Assembly (NCBI RefSeq): GCF_004359575.1
Contig: NZ_SCWF01000003.1
Location: forward strand, 124,001-188,000
DNA: 64,000 nt
Reading direction: 5' to 3'
Source of the DNA: Macrococcus bovicus
GTDB taxonomy: Bacteria; Bacillota; Bacilli; Staphylococcales; Staphylococcaceae
Position numbers and translations under genes: made by a program. Shown here piece after piece: positions 39,260 to 48,218 of this stretch (positions within the stretch are counted from its first letter, which is position 1; each line of letters begins with the position of its first letter). A model generated the notes under the pieces. The model worked only from the letters and a program-made list of their open reading frames with translations. It was not told the origin of the DNA and did not search any database.

Positions 39260-40210
39260 GTGTCATTTGCATCTGAAATGAAAAATGAACTGACAAGAAT
39301 AGAAGCAGATGACTGCTGCAGTAAGGCAGAGCTTGCTGCCCTCATTCGCATGAATGGTAACTTAAGCATATCGAATCGTGAATGGGTGATTAATGTTCAG
39401 TCAGAAAATGCAGCGATAGCGCGGCGTGTATTCTCATTGATCAAAAAAATATTCGGCGTTGAAATCGAGCTCCTGGTCCGTAAAAAGATGAAGCTGAAGA
39501 AAAACAATGTCTATATCTGCAGAATTAAGACGAAGGCCAGAGACATCCTGGAGGAACTCGGCATCCTGGTGGAAGGCAGCTTCACACATGAAATAGAAGA
39601 CCATCTCGTCAAGAACGACTGCTGTAAGAGAAGTTATCTGAGAGGGGCTTTTCTCGCAGGAGGCTCGGTCAACAATCCTGAAACCTCTTCTTATCACCTG
39701 GAGATATTCTCATTATATGAAAGTCACTCACGCGACTTGACGAAACTGATGAATGAGTATCAGTTGAACGCTAAAACGTTGGAACGGAAAAAAGGCTATA
39801 TCTCCTATATGAAAGAAGCGGAGAAGATTGCCGACTTCCTCAGTCTGATCGGTGGATACCAGGCACTGCTCAAATTTGAGGATGTGCGTATTGTACGGGA
39901 TATGCGTAATTCAGTGAACCGTCTGGTAAACTGTGAGACTGCTAATCTGAACAAGACCATCAGTGCAGCGATGAGGCAGGTTGAGAATATAGAACTGATC
40001 GAGCAGGAGATCGGGCTGGAAGAGCTGCCGGACCGGTTACGCGAAATTGCAAAACTGCGGATCATCCATCAGGATATCTCTCTTAAAGAGTTAGGAGAAA
40101 TGGTATCGACGGGTGTGATTTCGAAGTCGGGTGTTAATCATCGCTTAAGAAAGCTGGATGAAATAGCCGAAAAGCTGCGTAATGGTGAAGCCGTAGACCT
40201 AAAAAAATAA
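39260..40210 (+). CDS. whiA: WhiA DNA-binding protein (GTG start)
   Basis: This 316-residue protein has an N-terminal LAGLIDADG-like domain ([19 protein letters not shown]) and a C-terminal helix-turn-helix ([26 protein letters not shown]). In Streptomyces WhiA is a sporulation regulator; in Bacillus it affects cell division and nucleoid spacing. The initiating codon is GTG at 39260, after AAGGAAGAG. It is the last gene of the operon and shares a bidirectional terminator with the convergent lipoprotein gene. Confidence 0.95.
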   Translation: MSFASEMKNELTRIEADDCCSKAELAALIRMNGNLSISNREWVINVQSENAAIARRVFSLIKKIFGVEIELLVRKKMKLKKNNVYICRIKTKARDILEELGILVEGSFTHEIEDHLVKNDCCKRSYLRGAFLAGGSVNNPETSSYHLEIFSLYESHSRDLTKLMNEYQLNAKTLERKKGYISYMKEAEKIADFLSLIGGYQALLKFEDVRIVRDMRNSVNRLVNCETANLNKTISAAMRQVENIELIEQEIGLEELPDRLREIAKLRIIHQDISLKELGEMVSTGVISKSGVNHRLRKLDEIAEKLRNGEAVDLKK

Positions 40211-40236
40211 CAGATGCCGCGGCATCTGTTATTTTT
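40203..40236. terminator. Bidirectional terminator whiA/lipoprotein
   Basis: A perfect 34-nt palindrome centred between 40219 and 40220 (ATAACAGATGCCG / CGGCATCTGTTAT) has A and T runs at the ends and overlaps both stop codons. Confidence 0.93.
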
Positions 40237-40948
40237 CGTTTTTAAAGACATCGAATGGCTTGAAGTGTTCTTCCGGAATGGTAAGACTGCCCGGTGTTGC
40301 ATGATTAACTGCATGAATAGCGGTATGCATGAGCATCTCGCGTTTATAGTCATACTGTCTTTCGCCGAAATGATGGGCATACTTCACATAGTCCTGATAT
40401 TCAGGATCATGCTGATCCAGAGATTTTAAATATTTCTCATCATCTTCATGCATTTTAAAGACGGGATACTTGTTCATGCTGTTACCTGTTTTAATGACTT
40501 CAACATGTTGAGGATCTGCAGTGATGAAAGTGCCGTTATCGAGCATATACATCGTCATATGATTGAATTTCACCTCAAGAATCGCATGGAACTCCTGACC
40601 GTCACCCGCTGGTTTAGTCGGGATGCCGTGCCCTGTATCTTCAGTATAGAGAACAGTATCGTTATCTTTTACTCTGACCTTCTTATCAATCGTTTCTGTT
40701 GTAAGCTTCGTCAATGGATATGTTTTTTTGACGCCCGGCTTCAGACTTTCAGTATCCTTGAAGGCGGCGTCTTCATGGTCATGAATATCTTCTTCCTGAG
40801 TCTTCTGTATGTTTTTCTCGGCAGAAGGCTGTTCAGTTGTAGCGGAAGAGACTTTCTCCTTCGTCGCCTGTGTACTTGCAGAATCATCTTTTTGAGCACA
40901 GCCGGTCAGCAGACCCGCTGCGAGCAATATGTATAGATACTTGTGCAT
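40229..40948 (-). CDS. Lipoprotein of unknown function
   Basis: This 239-residue protein has a lipoprotein signal LLAAGLLTGC (C17), a long Ser/Thr/Glu-rich stretch (20-65), then a folded part with HDHEDAAF, DTGHGIPTKPAGDGQEFHAILEVKF and a His/Tyr-rich end (YVKYAHHFGERQYDYKREMLMHTAIHAVNHA). I do not recognise a named family. The His-rich stretches could bind metal. AAAGGAG is the ribosome-binding site. It lies downstream of the alkaline phosphatase on the same strand but behind a terminator, so coexpression is limited. Confidence 0.8.
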   Translation of the reverse strand: MHKYLYILLAAGLLTGCAQKDDSASTQATKEKVSSATTEQPSAEKNIQKTQEEDIHDHEDAAFKDTESLKPGVKKTYPLTKLTTETIDKKVRVKDNDTVLYTEDTGHGIPTKPAGDGQEFHAILEVKFNHMTMYMLDNGTFITADPQHVEVIKTGNSMNKYPVFKMHEDDEKYLKSLDQHDPEYQDYVKYAHHFGERQYDYKREMLMHTAIHAVNHATPGSLTIPEEHFKPFDVFKNEK

Positions 40949-40965
40949 CAGAATACTCCTTTAAA

Positions 40966-40999
40966 AAGAAATAGCCCTCTATCACTTCAATAGAGGGCT
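40966..40999 (-). terminator. Terminator of the alkaline phosphatase gene
   Basis: A 10-bp stem AGCCCTCTAT / ATAGAGGGCT with loop CACTTCA is followed on the minus strand by ATTTCTTTTT. Confidence 0.88.
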
Positions 41000-41012
41000 T
41001 TTTAAATATTAA

Positions 41013-42392
41013 TTATTTAATCAGCTTGAAGATTTGTTTAGCGTTGTCTGTATTCTCGATATTGCCTCTCCATAAGCTGCTTGATGGACCGTAACCGTAG
41101 ACGTTAACGTCTTCGCCTGTATGACCACCAGTCGTCCAGCCAGTTAAGCTGCGAGCGTTGACAGGTGCTTCGATGGCGTTTTCGATCTTAGTCGCATCTT
41201 TAGCTGCAACTGCGTCTTTGATAGCTGCCATTTCTTCTGGTTTCAGTTCAAAGCCGACGTTCGCTTTGATGATTTCTTCTACATTAGCGCCGTCTTTCAT
41301 CAACTGTGCACGTAAGTATTCAGGTGTGTGTTTCATCTGTTTGATCGGCTGAGTGAACCAGTTATAGATACCGTTTGCACCGATTGAGAAACCACCTGTA
41401 GAGTGATCGGCTGTTGCGATAACCAATGTATTACAGTCTTTTTTAGCGAAGTTGATCGCTTCTTGGAAGGCTAAATCAAAGTCTCTCATTTCGCTCATTG
41501 CGCCCGTGATATCATTGGCATGACCTGCCCAGTCAATCTGAGAGCCTTCTACCATTAAGAAGAAACCTTTTTTGTTTGTATCTAATTTTTTGATCGCTGT
41601 TTTAGTCATATCCTTTAATGAAGGCGTATTAGCGTCACGGTCGATCATTTTAGGCATGCCGCCTGGTGAGAATAAACCGAGGATCTGCTTATCTTTAGAG
41701 TTAGAAGCAGCTTTTAATAATCCTTTTTTATTACCGACATATTTGTAGCCGTCATTTTTAAATTCTTTAATTAAGTTTCTGTCTTTACGCTGGAAGTAAT
41801 CTTTACCGCCACCCAGGATGATATCAACTTTGTGTTTACCGTTGATCATTTCATCGTAGTAGTCATCAGCGATCGCTGGCATATTTTTACGAGATTCATC
41901 GTGCGCACCGTAGGCAGCCGGAGTTGCGTGTGTCACCTCTGAAGTAGCCACTAGACCAGTTGATTTACCGACTTCTTTAGAGCGTTCAAGAACAGTCTTC
42001 ACTTCAGCCTTGTTATTATCAACAGCGATTGCGTTGTTATATGTTTTGACACCTGCACTCATCGCTGTAGCAGCAGAAGCAGAGTCTGTGATATTTTCAT
42101 GCTCATCTTCAGCAATCGTACGTTGAGTACCTAATAAGTAATGGTCGAATGAGACAAGATCCATTCTTTTAGTTGCAGGGTTATCCATCATATAACGATA
42201 AGCAGTGTTGTAAGAAGGGCCCATTCCATCACCGATCATGAAGATGATGTTTTTTGGCGCTTTCTGCTCGCTGCAAGGCGTTACCTTCTTAGTCGCAGCT
42301 TCTACAGTATGAACGCCCGTGGAAGGCGGCATTGAAGATAGGAAAAGACCAGCAATAACTGATGAAGCAATAACTTTATTGAATGATTTCAC
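41013..42392 (-). CDS. phoA: Secreted alkaline phosphatase
   Basis: This 459-residue exported metalloenzyme releases phosphate from monoesters outside the cell. A signal peptide covers about residues 1-33 (ending VEAA). Zinc/magnesium and catalytic motifs are intact: IFMIGDGMG, TDSASAATAM (nucleophilic Ser), EGSQIDWAGHAND, ATADHSTGG and GGHTGEDV. The start is GTG at 42390-42392, 7 nt after GGAGG. Three TTTACA hexamers on an 11-bp grid lie upstream, a PhoP-type arrangement, so expression probably rises on phosphate limitation. Confidence 0.95.
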   Translation of the reverse strand: MKSFNKVIASSVIAGLFLSSMPPSTGVHTVEAATKKVTPCSEQKAPKNIIFMIGDGMGPSYNTAYRYMMDNPATKRMDLVSFDHYLLGTQRTIAEDEHENITDSASAATAMSAGVKTYNNAIAVDNNKAEVKTVLERSKEVGKSTGLVATSEVTHATPAAYGAHDESRKNMPAIADDYYDEMINGKHKVDIILGGGKDYFQRKDRNLIKEFKNDGYKYVGNKKGLLKAASNSKDKQILGLFSPGGMPKMIDRDANTPSLKDMTKTAIKKLDTNKKGFFLMVEGSQIDWAGHANDITGAMSEMRDFDLAFQEAINFAKKDCNTLVIATADHSTGGFSIGANGIYNWFTQPIKQMKHTPEYLRAQLMKDGANVEEIIKANVGFELKPEEMAAIKDAVAAKDATKIENAIEAPVNARSLTGWTTGGHTGEDVNVYGYGPSSSLWRGNIENTDNAKQIFKLIK

Positions 42393-42440
42393 AATGAATC
42401 CTCCTAAGTTTTATGATACAAACTAAATTTATCAGTAAAA

Positions 42441-42479
42441 TGTAAAGGGAAGTCGCAGTTCTTGTAAAAAGTATGTAAA
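42441..42479 (-). promoter_or_regulatory. Pho box: 11-bp-phased TTTACA repeats
   Basis: Read toward phoA, TTTACA occurs at 42479-42474, 42468-42463 and 42446-42441. The spacing is 11 and 22 bp, with the skipped register (42457-42452) degenerate. This matches the PhoP direct-repeat pattern of Bacillus (TTNACA with 5-nt spacers). Confidence 0.8.
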
Positions 42480-42487
42480 GTTAATAT

Positions 42488-42517
42488 AAAAAAAGCACTG
42501 AGCTAGTGCTCAGTGCT
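42488..42517 (-). terminator. Intrinsic terminator of clpP
   Basis: Stem AGCACTGAGC / GCTCAGTGCT with loop TAGT is followed by a seven-base T run on the minus strand, only 8 nt before the Pho box. Confidence 0.92.
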
Positions 42518-42528
42518 GATCAGATATT

Positions 42529-43122
42529 CTATTTTTCTTCCACTGCTGGATGCATCACATCGTCAATAAGACCATATTCTTTTGCTTCTTCAGCGCTTAG
42601 GAAGTTATCGCGGTCTGTATCTTTTTCAATTTTTTCAATCGGCTGACCTGTACGTTCTGACAGGATGCGGTTTAATTTTTCACGTGTTTTTAAGATGTGA
42701 CGCGCAGCAATTTCAATCTCGGTCGCCTGACCTTGTGCTCCGCCAAGTGGCTGGTGAATCATCACTTCTGCATTAGGCAGCGCAAAACGTTTACCTTTCG
42801 CACCGGCAGCCAGTAAGAATGAACCCATAGAAGCCGCCATACCGATACAGATTGTCTGTACATCAGGTTTAATGTGCTGCATCGTATCATAGATCGCCAT
42901 ACCCGCAGTCACGCTGCCGCCTGGAGAGTTGATATAAAGGTAGATATCTTTTTCAGCATCCTGCGCCTGTAAGAAGAGTAACTGTGAAACGATAGAGTTA
43001 GCGACATTGTCATCAATCTGAGAACCAAGCATAATGATGCGGTCTTTCAGAAGGCGTGAGTAAATATCGTATGCACGTTCACCGCGGTTAGTAGATTCAA
43101 TAACTGTTGGAATTAAATTCAT
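42529..43122 (-). CDS. clpP: ATP-dependent Clp protease proteolytic subunit
   Basis: This 197-residue serine peptidase forms the 14-mer barrel used by ClpX and ClpC. Catalytic Ser98 is in GMAASMGSF and His123 in MIHQPLGG; the Asp is in the DRDNF region. Numbering matches S. aureus ClpP when translation begins at ATG 43120-43122, which follows AAAGGAGG; a TTG one codon earlier is less likely. A perfect CtsR operator covers the -35 of its promoter, so it belongs to the heat and protein-stress regulon. Confidence 0.97.
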   Translation of the reverse strand: MNLIPTVIESTNRGERAYDIYSRLLKDRIIMLGSQIDDNVANSIVSQLLFLQAQDAEKDIYLYINSPGGSVTAGMAIYDTMQHIKPDVQTICIGMAASMGSFLLAAGAKGKRFALPNAEVMIHQPLGGAQGQATEIEIAARHILKTREKLNRILSERTGQPIEKIEKDTDRDNFLSAEEAKEYGLIDDVMHPAVEEK

Positions 43123-43151
43123 CAATAAATCCTCCTTTAAGGTTTGATAAT

Positions 43152-43182
43152 AATATACTATATATGGTCAAAAATAGTCAAA
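43152..43182 (-). promoter_or_regulatory. clpP promoter with CtsR operator
   Basis: GGTCAAAAATAGTCAAA at 43166-43182 matches the CtsR heptad repeat RGTCAAANANRGTCAAA exactly. On the minus strand the promoter reads TTGACT (43181-43176), 18 nt, TATATT (43157-43152), so the operator overlaps the -35. Confidence 0.92.
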
Positions 43183-43229
43183 AGATAGAGTTTATTTTTA
43201 AATTTCTTGCAGACTTGTATTTTTTCATA

Positions 43230-43258
43230 TTTAAATATATAACAATTACCGTTATAAT
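43230..43258 (+). promoter_or_regulatory. Probable promoter of tRNA-Arg
   Basis: TTTAAA (43230-43235) and a perfect TATAAT (43253-43258) are 17 nt apart, ending 12 nt before the tRNA. Confidence 0.65.
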
Positions 43259-43269
43259 ATAACTTAATT

Positions 43270-43341
43270 GCCCTCGTGGTGTAATGGATAACACGTAAGA
43301 TTCCGGTTCTTGAAATGGGGGTTCGATTCCCTCCGAGGGCG
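43270..43341 (+). tRNA. tRNA-Arg (anticodon CCG)
   Basis: Acceptor arms GCCCTCG and CGAGGGC pair fully. The anticodon loop is TTCCGGT between TAAGA and TCTTG, giving anticodon CCG for the CGG codon. The T arm GGGGG-TTCGATT-CCCTC is canonical. The CCA end is not encoded. A terminator follows 20 nt downstream. Confidence 0.93.
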
Positions 43342-43360
43342 TTATAGCTTCATTTTTTGA

Positions 43361-43388
43361 AAATCTGTCATTCCTGACAGATTTTTTT
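43361..43388 (+). terminator. Terminator of tRNA-Arg
   Basis: Stem AAATCTGTCA / TGACAGATTT with loop TTCC is followed by a T run. Confidence 0.9.
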
Positions 43389-43447
43389 GTGTACAATCAC
43401 TGAGAATAGGGTATATATAGGCTAATAGAGTCAAGGAGGACAGCCGT

Positions 43448-43750
43448 ATGTTAAAGGACCGTTTAAAATTTATTATTTTATATGAACTGAGGAAAGGGAC
43501 TGTGCTCGCAAATTTCTTTGGCTGGATTGATACAGAATTACTGAAAGATTCTTTTATTGAAATGAAAAGAGAAGGGCTGATTTCCGGGGAAGTCATCGTA
43601 GACGATCTGGTTGTTCTTAAGGATATTGAGATTACAGAAAAAGGCCGCCTGGAGTTAGTGGATATGCTTGATGATCCTGAATACGAGAAAGGCTATCAGC
43701 TTTGCTGTGAAAACAATCGTTTGAAGGACTGGGTCTATGGCGGCGTATAA
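43448..43750 (+). CDS. Small conserved protein, winged-helix-like, unknown function
   Basis: A 100-residue soluble protein with the pattern LKFIILYELRKG, a helix, MKREGLISGEVIVDDLVVLKDIEITEKGRLEL, which reads like a winged helix-turn-helix (helices followed by a beta wing). It ends with two adjacent cysteines (LCCEN). The family is not one I can name. GGAGGA precedes the ATG, and the glutaredoxin-like gene overlaps its end by 14 nt, so the two are probably cotranslated. Confidence 0.75.
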   Translation: MLKDRLKFIILYELRKGTVLANFFGWIDTELLKDSFIEMKREGLISGEVIVDDLVVLKDIEITEKGRLELVDMLDDPEYEKGYQLCCENNRLKDWVYGGV

Positions 43751-43982
43751 ATATTTTCTGACGCTTTATACGCAGCCGAACTGCTCATTATGTGAAGAAG
43801 CCAAACGACAGCTTGAATTTGTGGATTTAGATATTACATATGAAGAAGTCAATATAACTGAAGATGATGAATTAATGATGGCATACCAGATCCGTGTGCC
43901 GGTGCTGACTTATAAGGACAGAGTTGTACAGGAAGGCATCATTGATTTTGTCACCGTGACTGAAAACCTCGAACAATATTAA
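43737..43982 (+). CDS. Glutaredoxin-like protein (DUF836 type)
   Basis: This 81-residue thioredoxin-fold protein has the active site NCSLCEEAK (C16, C19) and the cis-proline loop IRVPVLTYKD. It is smaller than classical glutaredoxin and has no glutathione-specific features, consistent with bacillithiol-using organisms. It overlaps the preceding small gene and is followed by a terminator that separates it from cggR. Confidence 0.87.
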   Translation: MAAYKYFLTLYTQPNCSLCEEAKRQLEFVDLDITYEEVNITEDDELMMAYQIRVPVLTYKDRVVQEGIIDFVTVTENLEQY

Positions 43983-43999
43983 ATGATGTTCGAGGTTTT
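43963..43999 (+). terminator. Terminator upstream of cggR
   Basis: A 13-bp stem AAAACCTCGAACA / TGTTCGAGGTTTT with an 11-nt loop overlaps the stop codon of the glutaredoxin-like gene. Confidence 0.88.
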
Positions 44000-44002
44000 T
44001 TC

Positions 44003-44031
44003 TTGCAAATAAAAGTTTATCTTGCTACCAT
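44003..44031 (+). promoter_or_regulatory. Probable promoter of the cggR-gapA operon
   Basis: TTGCAA (44003-44008) and TACCAT (44026-44031) are 17 nt apart, placing the start point at the left edge of the CggR operator. Confidence 0.6.
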
Positions 44032-44048
44032 ATAGGTGTAACACACAT

Positions 44049-44073
44049 TGTCCCAACTGGGACGTTTTATGTC
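44049..44073 (+). promoter_or_regulatory. CggR operator
   Basis: A palindrome GTCCCAACTGGGAC (44050-44063) is followed by GTTTTA and TGTC, giving the GGGAC-N6-TGTC half-site known for CggR. A preceding TGTC (44049-44052) supplies the end of the second, degenerate half. It lies 23 nt before the cggR start. Confidence 0.75.
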
Positions 44074-44095
44074 TCATTAAGTTGGAGGAAGTCGA

Positions 44096-45136
44096 ATGGA
44101 TCAAGTTTTCGCCGTTCAACAGAGACTGGTTCCAGATTTGATTGAAAAAATGCAGCGTCGTTTTAATGTGCTGTCTATGATTCACCTTGCTCAGCCTATT
44201 GGCAGACGTGCCTTAGCAGAACGGCTTCATCAGACTGAAAGGATTTTAAGGAGTGATGTTGAAAGTCTTAAGGCTGAACATCTTATCGATATTCATCCTA
44301 AAGGGATGACCATCACTTCAGAAGGACTGGAAGTTCTGAGTTTACTGGCCAGACATATGGAAGTCTACAATGATTTGTCGGCGCTAGCGACGGAAATCAG
44401 TAAATTGACGGGTATCAGTAAATTGATTGTCGTTAAAGGTGATGCAGATGAAAGTCAGGAAACATCGATTAATCTCGGTGTTGAAGCAGGACGTTATCTT
44501 CAGTCGTTGCTCCGACCGGATATGAAGGTGACCGTCACTGGAGGTTCCAGTACAGCGAGTATGGCAAGTCATCTGGCTCAGGTGCCATTTGACGTCACTT
44601 TTACGCCTGCGCGCGGCGGGCTTGGTGAGGATATGATTCATCAGGCGAACTTTATCGTCGCAAAAATGGCGGAATCAACGGGCGGTTGTTATGAGTCATT
44701 GTATGTACCTGACCAAGTCAGTGAACAGACTTATCAGAACTTGATTGAAGAACCTTCAATTCGTTCAGTGCTCGATCAAATTAAATCAGCGGATATCGTA
44801 GTCCATGGTATCGGTAATGCAGCCAAGATGGCAGTCAGAAGAAAAACCGATTCAGCTGTTCAGAAATTATTGCTTGAAAATGAAGCGGTCGGTGAAGCTT
44901 TTGGTTACTATTTCGATAAAAAGGGTAATATTGTTTATAAGGTGCGGACGATTGGTTTGCAACTTGAAGATGTGATCAACAAGGAACATATTATCGCTGT
45001 GGCAGGTGGGAGCAGTAAAGTAGATGCGATTGCAGCCTATTTGAAAAACGCACCGGAACAGACCACACTTATTACAGACGAAGCAGTAGCAAAACAGTTA
45101 TTGAAGGCATTTGCCTTTGACAATAATATAAATTAA
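44096..45136 (+). CDS. cggR: Central glycolytic genes regulator
   Basis: This 346-residue SorC-family repressor has an N-terminal helix-turn-helix ([32 protein letters not shown]) and a C-terminal sugar-binding domain ([55 protein letters not shown]). CggR represses its own operon and releases DNA on binding fructose-1,6-bisphosphate. It is the first gene before gapA, with 16 nt between, as in S. aureus (gapR) and Bacillus. The operator just upstream shows autorepression. Confidence 0.96.
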   Translation: MDQVFAVQQRLVPDLIEKMQRRFNVLSMIHLAQPIGRRALAERLHQTERILRSDVESLKAEHLIDIHPKGMTITSEGLEVLSLLARHMEVYNDLSALATEISKLTGISKLIVVKGDADESQETSINLGVEAGRYLQSLLRPDMKVTVTGGSSTASMASHLAQVPFDVTFTPARGGLGEDMIHQANFIVAKMAESTGGCYESLYVPDQVSEQTYQNLIEEPSIRSVLDQIKSADIVVHGIGNAAKMAVRRKTDSAVQKLLLENEAVGEAFGYYFDKKGNIVYKVRTIGLQLEDVINKEHIIAVAGGSSKVDAIAAYLKNAPEQTTLITDEAVAKQLLKAFAFDNNIN

Positions 45137-45152
45137 AAGGAGGCCATTATTC

Positions 45153-46166
45153 ATGGCAGTTAAAGTAGCAATCAACGGTTTTGGACGTATCGGTCGTTTA
45201 GCATTCAGAAGATTACAAGAAGTAAAAGATATCGAAGTTGTAGCGGTTAACGATTTAACAGATGACGATATGCTTGCACATCTTTTAAAATACGATACAA
45301 CACAAGGCCGCTTCAAAGAGGAAGTACGTGTCGTTGAAGGTGGTTTCCTTGTCAATGGTCGTGAGATCAAATCATTCGCTAACCCGAAAGCAGAAGAACT
45401 TCCATGGGGAGAACTGGGCATCGATGTGGTATTAGAATGTACAGGTTTCTACACTAGCGAAGAAAAAGCCCAGGCTCATATTAAAGCTGGCGCTAAAAAA
45501 GTATTGATTTCAGCACCGGCAACTGGAGACCTTAAAACAGTTGTTTATAATGTCAACCATGACATTTTAGATGGTTCTGAAGAAATCGTGTCAGGTGCAT
45601 CTTGTACAACAAACTGTTTAGCACCTATGGCTAAAACTTTAAATGACAAATTCGGTATCATCGAAGGTTTAATGATGACTGTTCACGCTTATACAGGTGA
45701 CCAGAACACACTTGATGCACCACACGCTAAAGGTGACTTCCGTCGTGCGCGTGCAGCAGCTCAGAACATCGTACCTAACTCAACAGGTGCTGCTAAAGCG
45801 ATCGGTCTAGTTATCCCTGAATTAAAAGGTAAACTAGATGGTTCAGCTCAACGTGTCCCTGTTGCGACAGGTTCTATCACTGAGTTAACATGTATCTTAG
45901 AAAAAGAAGTGACAGTTGAAGAAATCAACCAGGCAATGAGAGAAGCTTCAAATGAATCATTCGGTTACACAGAAGACCAGATCGTCTCTTCTGATATCAT
46001 CGGTATCACTTACGGCTCATTATTTGATGCAACTCAGACTCGTGTAATGACAGTCGGTGACCATCAAATGGTTAAAACTGTATCATGGTATGACAATGAA
46101 ATGAGCTACACTGCTCAATTAGTGCGTACTTTACAACATTTAGCTGAACAAGCACAGCAAGCTTAA
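45153..46166 (+). CDS. gapA: Glyceraldehyde-3-phosphate dehydrogenase, NAD-dependent glycolytic form
   Basis: This 337-residue enzyme makes 1,3-bisphosphoglycerate. NAD-binding [15 protein letters not shown] opens the protein, the catalytic cysteine is in [12 protein letters not shown] (about residue 152), and [10 protein letters not shown] is near the end. ND after the second beta strand ([11 protein letters not shown]) indicates NAD preference. It is the glycolytic GapA linked to cggR, not GapB. Codon use is strongly biased to A/T-ending codons, as in highly expressed genes. A strong terminator follows, probably lowering transcription into pgk. Confidence 0.98.
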   Translation: MAVKVAINGFGRIGRLAFRRLQEVKDIEVVAVNDLTDDDMLAHLLKYDTTQGRFKEEVRVVEGGFLVNGREIKSFANPKAEELPWGELGIDVVLECTGFYTSEEKAQAHIKAGAKKVLISAPATGDLKTVVYNVNHDILDGSEEIVSGASCTTNCLAPMAKTLNDKFGIIEGLMMTVHAYTGDQNTLDAPHAKGDFRRARAAAQNIVPNSTGAAKAIGLVIPELKGKLDGSAQRVPVATGSITELTCILEKEVTVEEINQAMREASNESFGYTEDQIVSSDIIGITYGSLFDATQTRVMTVGDHQMVKTVSWYDNEMSYTAQLVRTLQHLAEQAQQA

Positions 46167-46178
46167 TCTAGTTAAGCG

Positions 46179-46215
46179 TAAGCAGGAGAAGATACGCTTC
46201 TCCTGCTTATTTTTT
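46179..46215 (+). terminator. Terminator between gapA and pgk
   Basis: A 13-bp stem TAAGCAGGAGAAG / CTTCTCCTGCTTA with loop ATACG is followed by T6. It may be partial, leaving cggR-gapA more abundant than the downstream genes. Confidence 0.9.
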
Positions 46216-46265
46216 CTTAAAAATTGTTATACTGATACTGACACTCATATTGAGGAGGAATAGTA

Positions 46266-47456
46266 ATGGCAAAGAAGATTGTTTCAGATTTAGAATTGAA
46301 AGATAAGAAGGTTCTGGTTAGAGCGGATTTCAATGTTCCGATGAAAGACGGCGAAATCACGAATGACAATCGTATCGTTGAAGCATTACCTACAATTAAG
46401 TACATCATTGAGCAAGACGGTATTCCCGTTATTTTCTCTCATTTAGGTAAAGTAAAAACAGAAGAGGATAAAGAAAAATTATCGCTTCAGCCTGTAGCGC
46501 GTCGTTTAGCTGAGTTACTCGGTACAGAAGTCGGTTTTACGAATGTCACGCGTGGTGAAAAATTAGAGGCTTCTATTCAGAATCTGACACCTGGCGATGT
46601 GTTCTTAGTGGAAAATACACGATTTGAAGACGTTGATGGCAAAAAAGAAAGTAAAAATGATCCTGAACTCGGTAAATACTGGGCTTCTCTCGGCGATGTC
46701 TTTGTCAATGATGCTTTTGGTACAGCGCACCGTGAACACGCATCCAATGTAGGGATTGCAGCGCATCTCGATTCTGCTGCAGGTTTCCTGATGGAAAAAG
46801 AAATCAAATTCATCGGTGGCGTTGTAGAGAATCCTGAGCGTCCATTCGTCGCCATCTTAGGTGGTGCCAAAGTATCGGACAAAATCGGTGTGATTGAGAA
46901 CCTGCTGAAAGTAGCTGACAAAGTTCTTATCGGCGGCGGTATGGCCTATACATTCCTGAAAGCACAAGGCAAAGAAATCGGTCAGTCATTGTTAGAGGAA
47001 GATAAGATTGACTTAGCGAAAGATTTACTGGCACGCGGGGAAGGCAAAATTGTCCTGCCGGTTGATGCGAAGGTCACAAAAGAGTTTTCTAATGATGGCG
47101 AAATCAAGGAATTATCAGTCGATGAAATTCCAGCAGACGAACAGGCCCTGGATATCGGCCCTAAAACTGTTGAATTATTCGAAGAGCAGTTAAAAGGTGC
47201 TAAAACAGTGGTATGGAATGGACCGATGGGTGTCTTTGAAATGAGCAACTTCGCTAAAGGAACTATCGGTGTCTGTGAAGCAATCGCGAATTTAGAGGAT
47301 GCGACAACGATCATCGGTGGCGGTGATTCAGCAGCAGCAGCAATGGAACTGGGCTTTGCTGACAAGTTTACTCATATCTCAACAGGCGGCGGTGCGTCAC
47401 TTGAATATTTAGAAGGTAAAGAATTACCAGGTATTAAATCTATTTCAGATAAATAG
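46266..47456 (+). CDS. pgk: Phosphoglycerate kinase
   Basis: This 396-residue monomeric enzyme makes ATP from 1,3-bisphosphoglycerate. [14 protein letters not shown] near the N-terminus, [37 protein letters not shown] and the C-terminal [14 protein letters not shown] are family motifs. GAGGAGG is the ribosome-binding site. tpiA follows at 12 nt, so pgk, tpiA, gpmI and eno form the lower-glycolysis operon. Confidence 0.98.
   Translation: MAKKIVSDLELKDKKVLVRADFNVPMKDGEITNDNRIVEALPTIKYIIEQDGIPVIFSHLGKVKTEEDKEKLSLQPVARRLAELLGTEVGFTNVTRGEKLEASIQNLTPGDVFLVENTRFEDVDGKKESKNDPELGKYWASLGDVFVNDAFGTAHREHASNVGIAAHLDSAAGFLMEKEIKFIGGVVENPERPFVAILGGAKVSDKIGVIENLLKVADKVLIGGGMAYTFLKAQGKEIGQSLLEEDKIDLAKDLLARGEGKIVLPVDAKVTKEFSNDGEIKELSVDEIPADEQALDIGPKTVELFEEQLKGAKTVVWNGPMGVFEMSNFAKGTIGVCEAIANLEDATTIIGGGDSAAAAMELGFADKFTHISTGGGASLEYLEGKELPGIKSISDK

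Positions 47457-48217
<761 letters not shown>

Positions 48218-48218
<1 letters not shown>

Noticed and set aside
41158-41352. Antisense open frames within phoA, pgk, secA and other genes
   Set aside because: They lie fully inside well-supported genes, lack ribosome-binding sites and have low-complexity composition.
43270-43341. Attachment site of an integrated element at tRNA-Arg
   Set aside because: No integrase, no duplicated tRNA 3' end and no accessory genes flank it.
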